From the NCBI GenBank assembly GCA_018898235.1, contig JAHIJU010000014.1, positions 1-7,114 on the forward strand: a stretch of DNA of 7,114 bases. The letters run 5' to 3'. The notes beneath the pieces are model-generated. The model saw only the letters and a list, made by a program, of their open reading frames with translations, was not told where the DNA came from and did not search any database. Source of the stretch: Actinomycetota bacterium. Lineage in GTDB: Bacteria; Actinomycetota; Actinomycetes; Actinomycetales; Cellulomonadaceae. Made by a program: the position numbers and the translations under genes. This document shows, piece by piece, positions 1 through 5,053 of the stretch (the stretch's first letter is position 1; each line of letters starts with the position of its first letter).

Positions 1-100
1 GCGTCGGGTGCGAGTGGTCACGTGGGGGAAACGACACGCCGCGCTCCCACAGCCAGCTGACCAGTTGCCGCGATGGCGACGTGCCGGACCGAGGGCTCGA
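1..100. other. Window edge, no supported gene
   Basis: This stretch lies downstream of the small minus-strand gene and runs off the window. I see no frame with a convincing start, ribosome binding site and protein-like composition: the frames that are open read as arginine- and proline-rich low-complexity sequence typical of GC-rich shadow frames. No clear hairpin followed by a T-run is visible that would terminate the small gene. Confidence 0.5.
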
Positions 101-325
101 TCAGTGCACCCGACGACGGGTCGAGCGGCGGCCGAGCAGCGCCAGGACGCTCGCCGAGGCCACGGCGACGCCGACGCCGAGCGGCGGGGCGATCCACCAG
201 GCCGCACCGGTCGCGACGCCGAGCGCCACGGGCCACCCGGGGCGGTGCGCGTCGAGGTGCACCGGCGGTCTCTCCCGGTAGGCCGACGGGTCGACCGGTC
301 GAGCAGTGGGCATCGCGTCCGCCAT
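101..325 (-). CDS. Small putative membrane protein (74 aa), function unknown
   Basis: I do not recognise this protein. From the chosen ATG it is 74 residues: a hydrophilic, proline- and arginine-containing N-terminus of about 30 residues, then a hydrophobic stretch at about residues 31-64 (begins WPVALGVATGAAWW, continues through a Pro-Pro turn into VGVAVASASVLALL), then a basic tail RRSTRRR. This looks like a helical hairpin or one to two membrane helices with positive charge on the cytoplasmic side. The frame stays open upstream to an ATG at 391, but that start has no SD. The ATG at 325 follows a GGGGGG run with a 5-base spacer and is preferred. The gene is separated from the upstream permease by about 170 bases, so it is probably its own unit. 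It could be a conserved small actinobacterial membrane protein or a spurious frame; the hydrophobic pattern and start signal favour a real gene. Confidence 0.6.
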   Translation of the reverse strand: MADAMPTARPVDPSAYRERPPVHLDAHRPGWPVALGVATGAAWWIAPPLGVGVAVASASVLALLGRRSTRRRVH

Positions 326-409
326 GTCATCCCCCCGGGTGACGTCCTGACCTGCCCCGCACCGACGGGATCGCGGTTCCGCGTCCGGCATCGGTGGGGC
401 CTGTGCGTG

Positions 410-415
410 ACCCTA
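410..415 (-). promoter_or_regulatory. Candidate -10 element for the small membrane protein gene
   Basis: On the minus strand this reads TAGGGT, which fits the actinobacterial TANNNT -10 pattern, and lies about 85 bases upstream of the ATG at 325. No convincing -35 hexamer sits 16-19 bases upstream, so support is weak. If real, it would make the small gene independent of the permease operon. Confidence 0.25.
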
Positions 416-422
416 GCGGTCC

Positions 423-493
423 GGTGCCCCGGTGGCTCGTCCGACGTGGTCGGGCACCAGACCGCGGTCGGGGCCCGTCGCGGCCACCGCGGT
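423..493 (-). terminator. Possible GC-rich terminator region after the permease operon
   Basis: Just past the stop of the second permease gene the sequence carries two copies of the self-complementary octamer ACCGCGGT (461-468 and 486-493), which can pair across a 17-base spacer; the second copy touches the stop codon. A further 7-base stem pairs GGTGCCC (423-429) with GGGCACC (452-458). No T-run follows either stem, so this would be a non-canonical terminator of the kind common in high-GC bacteria, or chance pairing. It lies where an operon end is expected. Confidence 0.3.
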
Positions 494-1377
494 CAGCCCT
501 TCACGGCGCCCGTGCTGGTGTCCATGATGCGGCGCTGAAAGATGAAGAAGAGCACCGCGACCGGGATCGTCATGAGCGCCGCGGCGCCGAGCTTGAGCGG
601 GTACTGGGTACCGGAGCCGAGCTGGCCGGAGGTCAGCTGGGCGACACCCTTGGTGAGCGTCACCAGCGACGGGTCCTGCGAGGCGACGATGAAGTGCGAC
701 AGCTCGTTCCACGACCCCTGGAACGCCAGGATCGTGATCGTCACCAGGGCCGGGACCGCCATCGGCAGCACGATCGACCACCAGAGCCGGAAGGTGCCGG
801 CCCCGTCGATCCGGGCGGCCTCCTCGACGCTCGCCGGGATGGACTCGAAGTAGTTCTTCATGATGAAGACCCCCGCCGCATCGGCCACCAACGGCAGCAC
901 GAGCGCGGCGTAGGTGTTGTAGATCCCGAGCTCCTTGAGCACCAGGAACTTGGGGATGAGCAGCACGACCCCCGGCACGGCCATGACCGCCACGACGCCC
1001 GCGAACACCAGACCGCGCCCGCGGAACCGGATGCGGGCGAGCGCGTAACCGGCCAACGAGTTGACGAACACCCGGCCCGCCGTCACCAGCAGCGTCACCA
1101 CCACCGAGTTGGCGAACCACAGCGGGTAGTCCGAGCTGAGGAACAGCCGGCGGTAGGCCGCGGTGGTGAACGGGTTGGCCAACAACGACAGCGGGTCGGC
1201 CGCCGCGTCCGCATCCGTCTTGAACGAGGTCGCCACCTGGACGACGAAGGGGTAGACGTAGATGAGCGCCAGGGCGGCCAACGCGACGTAGAGCGCGATC
1301 GTGCCGATCCGGCGGGGACGGCGACGTGCCGGGCCGGCACCCGTCACGCCCGGTGTGCGGATGCTCGTCGCGCTCAT
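493..1377 (-). CDS. Carbohydrate ABC transporter inner-membrane permease, MalG type
   Basis: This 294-residue protein is one of two membrane subunits of a sugar importer (MalG-type, binding-protein-dependent transport family BPD_transp_1). Six hydrophobic segments are visible at about residues 24-46, 88-113, 123-147, 155-176, 202-221 and 260-282. The cytoplasmic EAA loop that docks on the ATPase is intact at about residues 185-205 (EEAARIDGAGTF followed by LP). It ends in GAVKG, a characteristic C-terminus of MalG-like permeases, and its length is normal for the family. Its ATG overlaps the upstream permease stop as ATGA, and a GAGGTGG SD lies inside the upstream gene, so the two subunits are translationally coupled and presumably made in equal amounts. 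Substrate specificity cannot be inferred. The generic assignment is secure. Confidence 0.95.
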   Translation of the reverse strand: MSATSIRTPGVTGAGPARRRPRRIGTIALYVALAALALIYVYPFVVQVATSFKTDADAAADPLSLLANPFTTAAYRRLFLSSDYPLWFANSVVVTLLVTAGRVFVNSLAGYALARIRFRGRGLVFAGVVAVMAVPGVVLLIPKFLVLKELGIYNTYAALVLPLVADAAGVFIMKNYFESIPASVEEAARIDGAGTFRLWWSIVLPMAVPALVTITILAFQGSWNELSHFIVASQDPSLVTLTKGVAQLTSGQLGSGTQYPLKLGAAALMTIPVAVLFFIFQRRIMDTSTGAVKG

Positions 1378-2495
1378 CGCGGCACCACCTCAGGGGTCCG
1401 GGGGGTCGTGGCGGCCGGACCGACCGCCACGAAGCGCCTGCGCCGCGGCACCCCACGCTCGCGCAGCACGAACCGCTGCAGCCCGGCGAGCAGGACAATG
1501 ATCGCGAACAGCAGGAAGGCCGTCGCGGCTCCACGCCCCCACTGCTGGTTGCCGAAGGCCGACTCGTAGGACAGGTACGCCGGGGTGAGGGTCGTCTTGG
1601 CCGGGCCACCCTGGGTGCCGGTGTAGATCTGGTCGAACACCTGCCAGCACCCGATCGTCCCGAGCGTGATGACGGTGAGCACGGTGGGACGCAGCATCGG
1701 CACGGTGACCAACCGGAACCGCTGCCAGGAGCTCGCGCCGTCCACCAGGGCGGCCTCCTCGATCTCCCCCGAGATCTGCTGCAGGGCCGCCAGGAACAGC
1801 AGCATGAAGGTGCCCGATGTGGTGAAGACGGCCATCAGGATGAACGCCGTCATCGCCACGGAGGGCCCGGACAGCCACTGCCACCAGGAGATCCCGAGCA
1901 GCCCGTGCCCGGCGAGCACCGCCGGCGCCTGCTCCACCCCGAGGGCCCCGAGCACCAGGTGGACGAGGCCGCTGGGTTCGGAGAACCAGTTCGGACCGGT
2001 CACCCCGAACCAGCCGAGCACGGCGTTGACCACCCCGGAGGCGGAGAACAGGAACAGCCACAGCACCGTGATCGCCACCGAGCTGGTGACCGACGGGAAG
2101 TAGAAGGCCGTACGGAAGAAGCCCCGCCCGCGCAGGATCCGCCGGTTCACCAGCACCGCCAGGAACAGCGACAGCCCGGTCTGCAGCGGCACCACGAACA
2201 TCACGTAGTAGACGTTGTTGCGCAGCGCGGTGCCCAGGTTCTGGGTGGCCAGCCCGCCGCCGAGCAGCAGGTCGGAGTAGTTCTTCCAGCCCACGAAGCC
2301 CACCCCGGAGGACAGCGGGCTACCGCGCCCGTTCCAGTCGGAGAAGCTCACCCACAGCGCCATCGCCACCGGCACCACGAGGAAGACGCCGAGCAGCACC
2401 ACCACGGGGGAGACGAATGCCCAGCCGGCCAGGGGCCGCCGTTCCACGGAACGACGTCGTCGCCCCGCCGACGCCCCGAACGCTGCGATGCGCAC
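1374..2495 (-). CDS. Carbohydrate ABC transporter inner-membrane permease, MalF/UgpA type
   Basis: Partner membrane subunit of the importer, 373 residues from the chosen GTG. Hydrophobic segments lie at about residues 25-51, 93-116, 126-150, 213-238, 272-291 and 320-342. The EAA loop is at about 244-261 (EIEEAALVDGASSWQRFR). The start is chosen at GTG 2495 because GGGAGG lies 7 bases upstream. An in-frame GTG at 2567 overlaps the binding-protein stop as GTGA, but has no SD and would force translation through the 34-bp palindrome. The protein is longer than the usual roughly 300 residues, mainly because of a segment at about 167-208, after the third membrane helix, which begins with GPNWFSEP and ends with WWQWLSGPS. 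I believe this extension occurs in a subset of actinobacterial sugar permeases. It is translationally coupled to the MalG-type subunit through ATGA. The general assignment is secure; the substrate is unknown. Confidence 0.95.
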   Translation of the reverse strand: MRIAAFGASAGRRRRSVERRPLAGWAFVSPVVVLLGVFLVVPVAMALWVSFSDWNGRGSPLSSGVGFVGWKNYSDLLLGGGLATQNLGTALRNNVYYVMFVVPLQTGLSLFLAVLVNRRILRGRGFFRTAFYFPSVTSSVAITVLWLFLFSASGVVNAVLGWFGVTGPNWFSEPSGLVHLVLGALGVEQAPAVLAGHGLLGISWWQWLSGPSVAMTAFILMAVFTTSGTFMLLFLAALQQISGEIEEAALVDGASSWQRFRLVTVPMLRPTVLTVITLGTIGCWQVFDQIYTGTQGGPAKTTLTPAYLSYESAFGNQQWGRGAATAFLLFAIIVLLAGLQRFVLRERGVPRRRRFVAVGPAATTPRTPEVVPR

Positions 2496-2502
2496 GGTCG
2501 TG

Positions 2503-2508
2503 CCTCCC
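2503..2508 (-). promoter_or_regulatory. Ribosome binding site deciding the MalF-type permease start
   Basis: The minus strand reads GGGAGG here, 7 bases before the GTG at 2495. It supports the short form of the permease over the in-frame GTG at 2567, and leaves the upstream palindrome outside coding sequence. Confidence 0.65.
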
Positions 2509-2523
2509 GTCTCCTCGGTGGAC

Positions 2524-2557
2524 GGTGGTGCGGCCGGACCGGTCCGGCCGCACCACC
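2524..2557. repeat. Perfect 34-bp palindrome between binding-protein and permease genes
   Basis: The left arm GGTGGTGCGGCCGGACC (2524-2540) is directly followed by its exact reverse complement (2541-2557). In the operon transcript it would start 6 bases after the binding-protein stop codon and fold into a GC-rich hairpin of about 15 base pairs with a 4-base loop. No T-run follows, so it is not a classic intrinsic terminator. By analogy with other binding-protein operons, including malE-malF, it most likely stabilises the upstream mRNA end or partly terminates, giving more binding protein than permease. A protein-binding role is possible, but it does not resemble the two LacI-type operators in this window. 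Confidence 0.85.
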
Positions 2558-2563
2558 CGTGGG

Positions 2564-3811
2564 TCACTGGTTGTCGATGACGTCCTTCAGGTTCGTCTGC
2601 ACCGAGCCCAGGATCGCGGCCGGGTCACCGGTGGCCAGCCCTTCGAGCTGGGAGTTGAAGTCCGAGATGACGTCCGAGGCACCCGGGACGTTCACCACGT
2701 TCTGGGCGAAGGTGGCCGAGTCGACGAACGCCGACAGCGCGGGGAACTGCTGCTTGTACCCGGCGGCGGCGGACTCGACCGACGGCATCACCCCGAACGC
2801 CTTGGAGAAGGCGAGCTGCTGGTCCGTGGAAGTCAGGTACTCGACGAGGCTGATCGCGGAGTCCTGCTGGGCGGAGTCCGCCGCGATGCCCCAGCAGTTG
2901 GTGAACTGCAAGGTGCCCTTCCCCGCGGGGCCGGCCGGCAGCTCGACGACGGTGTACTTGACGTCCGGGTAGTCGGCGCTCAGGCCGCCGGTGATCCAGT
3001 TGCCCTCGATGGTCATCGCGGCCAGGTTCTTGCCGAAGGCCTCACCGCCCCAGCCGGCGCCCACCGTCGAGGCGTAGGCGAAGGACCCGGCGGTCAGCTG
3101 GGTCTTCACGTAGTCCAGGGCCGTGACGTTCGCCGCGGCGTCCGCGGTCGCCTTCGACCCGTCCGCGCTGATCAGCCCGCCGCCGGCCTGGGCCATGAAG
3201 GCCCCGAGCCGGGCGTACTCGCCACCGAACACCAGCCCGGTGCGCCCGTCGGTGGTGAGCTTGGCCGCGACGGCGGCCAGCTGGTCCCAGGTGGTGGGGA
3301 TGTCCGCCTCGGTGAGCCCGGCCGCCGCCCAGTCGTCGGTGTTGATGACCAGGGCGAGCGTGGAGAAGTCCTTGGGTGCGCAGTAGAACTGGCCGTCGTA
3401 GCTGAACTGCTCGACCAGGCTCGGGTAGAAGTCGTCCTTGGTGCTCAGCTTGTCGCCGTAGGCGAGCAGCGAGCCGTTCTTCGCGTACCCGGCGAACGAG
3501 TCGGCTCCCGTGTAGAACACGTCGGCGGGTTGGCCGGAGGCGAAGCCCTGGCTGAGCTCCTGGGACAGATCGGAGGCGACGACGACCTGCGCCGCGACCC
3601 CGGAGGTCGTCGACCAGGCCTGCACCGCGTCCTTGACCGCGGTCGTCTCGGTGTCCCCGGAGGAGCCGATGAGGATCTTCAGCCCTGCCGCGGAGCTCGC
3701 CGACGGGCTCGTCGAGCTCGACGAGCCGCCGCACGCGGCCAGGGCGAGGGCGGCCCCCGCCACCAGCACGGCGGCCATGGTGCCTCGGGTGCGACGTCGG
3801 GTGGTGTTCAT
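2564..3811 (-). CDS. Sugar ABC transporter substrate-binding lipoprotein (family 1)
   Basis: This 415-residue extracellular, membrane-anchored binding protein captures the sugar and delivers it to the two permeases. The N-terminus is a lipoprotein signal: basic MNTTRRRTRG, a hydrophobic core, and lipobox LAAC with the lipidated cysteine at residue 27. A Ser/Thr-rich linker (about 29-42) follows, then the mature fold. Family-1 solute-binding features include ADVFYTGADSF (about 96-106), APKDFSTLALVINTD (about 145-159), TTWDQLAAVAAKL (about 173-185) and a TNCWGIAADS stretch near 304. The length fits the family. The start at ATG 3811 has AAGGAG 5 bases upstream and gives a proper signal peptide; the frame is open to 4111 but that part lies inside the regulator gene. 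Mature cysteines 144 and 306 could form a disulphide. The gene lies 58 bases after the regulator, probably in one operon with it. Ligand unknown. Confidence 0.95.
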   Translation of the reverse strand: MNTTRRRTRGTMAAVLVAGAALALAACGGSSSSTSPSASSAAGLKILIGSSGDTETTAVKDAVQAWSTTSGVAAQVVVASDLSQELSQGFASGQPADVFYTGADSFAGYAKNGSLLAYGDKLSTKDDFYPSLVEQFSYDGQFYCAPKDFSTLALVINTDDWAAAGLTEADIPTTWDQLAAVAAKLTTDGRTGLVFGGEYARLGAFMAQAGGGLISADGSKATADAAANVTALDYVKTQLTAGSFAYASTVGAGWGGEAFGKNLAAMTIEGNWITGGLSADYPDVKYTVVELPAGPAGKGTLQFTNCWGIAADSAQQDSAISLVEYLTSTDQQLAFSKAFGVMPSVESAAAGYKQQFPALSAFVDSATFAQNVVNVPGASDVISDFNSQLEGLATGDPAAILGSVQTNLKDVIDNQ

Positions 3812-3816
3812 GAGCA

Positions 3817-3822
3817 CTCCTT
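3817..3822 (-). promoter_or_regulatory. Strong ribosome binding site of the binding-protein gene
   Basis: AAGGAG on the minus strand, 5 bases before the ATG at 3811. It is the strongest SD match on the minus strand of the window, which fits the need for excess binding protein, and it excludes the longer upstream frame. Confidence 0.75.
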
Positions 3823-3832
3823 CGTGTCTCGT

Positions 3833-3848
3833 GCCCGGCGGTCCGGGC
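3833..3848 (-). other. Small GC hairpin between regulator and binding-protein genes
   Basis: GCCCGG and CCGGGC flank a 4-base ACCG loop in the minus-strand transcript, about 10 bases upstream of the binding-protein SD and about 20 bases after the regulator stop. No T-run follows. It could be a weak attenuator or an mRNA-processing boundary between the two genes. A 6-base GC stem of this kind is also easy to obtain by chance in such GC-rich DNA. Confidence 0.3.
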
Positions 3849-3869
3849 GGGGTGGTGGTGCGGGTGGTC

Positions 3870-4889
3870 TCAGCGCGCGGGCGGTCGGCTCGAGCCGCGG
3901 ACCACCAGGTGCGGGGTGAGCAGGCGGTGCTGCTCGACCAGGTGGGTCCCGTCGCCGTCGAGCCGGGACAGCAGCAGGGAGACGGCATGCTCGGCGGCCT
4001 CGACGAGGGGCTGGGCGACCGAGGACAGGTCCACGGCAGCGGCGACGGGCGTGTCGTCGAACCCGATGACCGCCGGCGGGTCGGCGACCGCGCGCAGCGC
4101 GACCGAGGCACCGAGGGCCAGGGAGTCGGAGACGGCGACGATGGCCGTCGGCCCGACGTCGGCCAGCAGCCGGTGGGTGGCCGAGACGCCGACCTCCACC
4201 CCGTCGCGCTGCAGGGTCTGCATCCCCAGGAGCTGGTCCTCGGTCCAGCCGGCCGCGGTCATGGCGTCGACCCAGCCGCGCCGCCGGTCGGTGCCGACGA
4301 CGTCGTCCTGCGGCCAGCCCAGCAGCGCGATGCGACGGTGCCCGAGCCCGAGCAGGTGCTCGGTGGCCAACCGCACACCGGCCGCCCCGTCGACGTCGAC
4401 CCATGGGTGCGCACCCTGGGCGCCCCACGGCCGGCCGAAGGTGACGAACGGGACGCCGCGCTCGGTGAGCCAGCTGGTGCGGGTGTCGCCGAGCCGGATG
4501 TTGTTGAGCACGAAGCCGTCGAGGTCGGCGGTCTCGAGCAGCTCGTCGTACTGGGCGATCTCGACCTCGTCCACGTCCGGCGCGGCGTACAGCAGGATCC
4601 GGTAGCCGCGCTCCTGGGCCTGCTCGGTCACCGCGTGCAGGAACCGGTCGAGGACTGCGCCGTTGATGCCGTCGACGACGGGCGGCACCCGCAACCCGAG
4701 CACGTGGGAGCGCCGGGTGCGCAGCTGGCGGGCCGCCAGGTGCGGGCGGTAGTCGAGCTCCTCGATCGCCGCACGCACGCGTTCGGCGGTCTCGGCCGCG
4801 ACCAGCTGCGGGGAGTTGAGGACGTTGGAGACGGTCTGCCGGGACACCCCGGCCCGGGCTGCGACCAGCTCCAGCGTTGCTCGCGGCAT
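3870..4889 (-). CDS. LacI-family transcriptional regulator of the sugar locus
   Basis: This 339-residue DNA-binding repressor has an N-terminal helix-turn-helix and a periplasmic-binding-protein-like sugar sensor domain. With the ATG at 4889 as residue 1, the N-terminus aligns without gaps to E. coli LacI: AGVS at 13-16, the recognition helix R17-Q18-T19-V20-S21-N22, and the hinge leucine at 56 that inserts at the central CG of LacI-type operators. This register and the GAGGTG SD 6 bases upstream (4896-4901) favour this start over ATG 4907, which also has a GGAG upstream and would add six residues. The sensor domain shows VDVDGAAG, GLGHRRIALLG, VAVSDSLALG and IGFDDTP, all family landmarks. 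The effector is unknown, probably a transported sugar or a product of the divergent hydrolase. It very likely binds the two operators beside its own start and controls itself, the transporter and the hydrolase. Confidence 0.95.
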   Translation of the reverse strand: MPRATLELVAARAGVSRQTVSNVLNSPQLVAAETAERVRAAIEELDYRPHLAARQLRTRRSHVLGLRVPPVVDGINGAVLDRFLHAVTEQAQERGYRILLYAAPDVDEVEIAQYDELLETADLDGFVLNNIRLGDTRTSWLTERGVPFVTFGRPWGAQGAHPWVDVDGAAGVRLATEHLLGLGHRRIALLGWPQDDVVGTDRRRGWVDAMTAAGWTEDQLLGMQTLQRDGVEVGVSATHRLLADVGPTAIVAVSDSLALGASVALRAVADPPAVIGFDDTPVAAAVDLSSVAQPLVEAAEHAVSLLLSRLDGDGTHLVEQHRLLTPHLVVRGSSRPPAR

Positions 4890-4906
4890 CGGTGCCACCT
4901 CTCGCA

Positions 4907-4920
4907 TTGGATCGCTCCAA
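4907..4920. promoter_or_regulatory. Candidate LacI-family operator O1
   Basis: TTGGATCGCTCCAA is an imperfect palindrome (6 of 7 pairs, 7 of 8 when the flanking A and T are included) with a central CG at 4913-4914, the hallmark of LacI/GalR-family sites. It lies 18 bases upstream of the regulator ATG, within the leader of the minus-strand transcript, and touches an alternative ATG at 4907. It matches the second site at 12 of 14 positions. Binding of the adjacent regulator is inferred. Confidence 0.75.
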
Positions 4921-4937
4921 TCGCCGTTCGGCGAGGG

Positions 4938-4951
4938 TTTGATCGTTCCAA
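4938..4951. promoter_or_regulatory. Candidate LacI-family operator O2
   Basis: TTTGATCGTTCCAA matches operator O1 at 12 of 14 positions, in the same orientation, with its central CG at 4944-4945, 31 bp from that of O1. It is a weaker palindrome than O1 (5 of 7 pairs). It contains the candidate -35 of the hydrolase promoter and lies just downstream of the predicted start of the minus-strand transcript, so a bound repressor could block both directions. Confidence 0.7.
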
Positions 4952-4967
4952 GGACTGGCCCTACTCT
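4939..4967 (+). promoter_or_regulatory. Candidate promoter for the glycoside hydrolase
   Basis: A -35-like TTGATC (4939-4944) and a -10-like TACTCT (4962-4967) are separated by 17 bases. TACTCT fits the actinobacterial TANNNT pattern. Transcription would start near 4974, leaving a leader of about 80 bases. The -35 lies entirely inside operator O2, a classic arrangement for repression. Confidence 0.5.
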
Positions 4968-4991
4968 CGACAGGCAGCCGGAAGGTGTCAA
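4963..4991 (-). promoter_or_regulatory. Candidate promoter for the regulator-transporter operon
   Basis: The minus strand has a perfect TTGACA (4991-4986), a 17-base spacer and GAGAGT (4968-4963), a modest -10 match. Transcription would start near 4956, just upstream of both operators on this strand. Its -10 occupies almost the same base pairs as that of the divergent hydrolase promoter, so the two polymerases would compete. Confidence 0.45.
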
Positions 4992-5010
4992 CTGCGGCGG
5001 ACGAGTCGGA

Positions 5011-5028
5011 CGGTCACAGTTCGGTCAC
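5011..5028 (+). repeat. Short direct repeat in the hydrolase leader
   Basis: CGGTCAC occurs at 5011-5017 and again at 5022-5028, an 11-base period, in the region between the predicted hydrolase transcription start and its ATG. One-turn spacing is what a second DNA-binding protein could use, but the repeat is short and may be chance. Confidence 0.3.
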
Positions 5029-5042
5029 GGTCCCCTCGATGT

Positions 5043-5047
5043 GGAGG
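5043..5047 (+). promoter_or_regulatory. Ribosome binding site deciding the hydrolase start
   Basis: GGAGG sits 6 bases before the ATG at 5054. The frame is open upstream to a GTG at 4985 and has another ATG at 5039, but neither has a comparable site, and the extra residues do not resemble the family. Confidence 0.8.
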
Positions 5048-5053
5048 ACGACG

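Noticed and set aside
394..1569. Long plus-strand open frame opposite the MalG-type permease
   Set aside because: Its product is low-complexity Arg/Asp/Glu/Gly/His-rich sequence with no domain; the opposite strand encodes a clear permease with EAA loop and helices. GC-rich shadow.
2440..2453. Palindrome CGTTCCACGGAACG as an operator
   Set aside because: It lies within the permease coding sequence, does not match the two intergenic operators, and 6-base arms arise easily in Arg-rich GC-rich codons.
1326..2972. 548-residue plus-strand open frame
   Set aside because: Antisense to the MalF-type permease and binding-protein genes; rich in Gln/His/Glu/Pro with no recognisable fold. Shadow frame.
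2417..3919. 500-residue plus-strand open frame
   Set aside because: Antisense to the binding lipoprotein; composition dominated by Gly/Arg/Val/Asp without domains.
2564..4111. 515-residue version of the binding protein
   Set aside because: The first 100 residues overlap the regulator gene and bury the signal peptide; the ATG at 3811 has AAGGAG and begins a proper lipoprotein signal.
4890..4991. N-terminal extension of the regulator to 4991
   Set aside because: It would run through both operators and the candidate promoters, and breaks the exact register with E. coli LacI given by the ATG at 4889.
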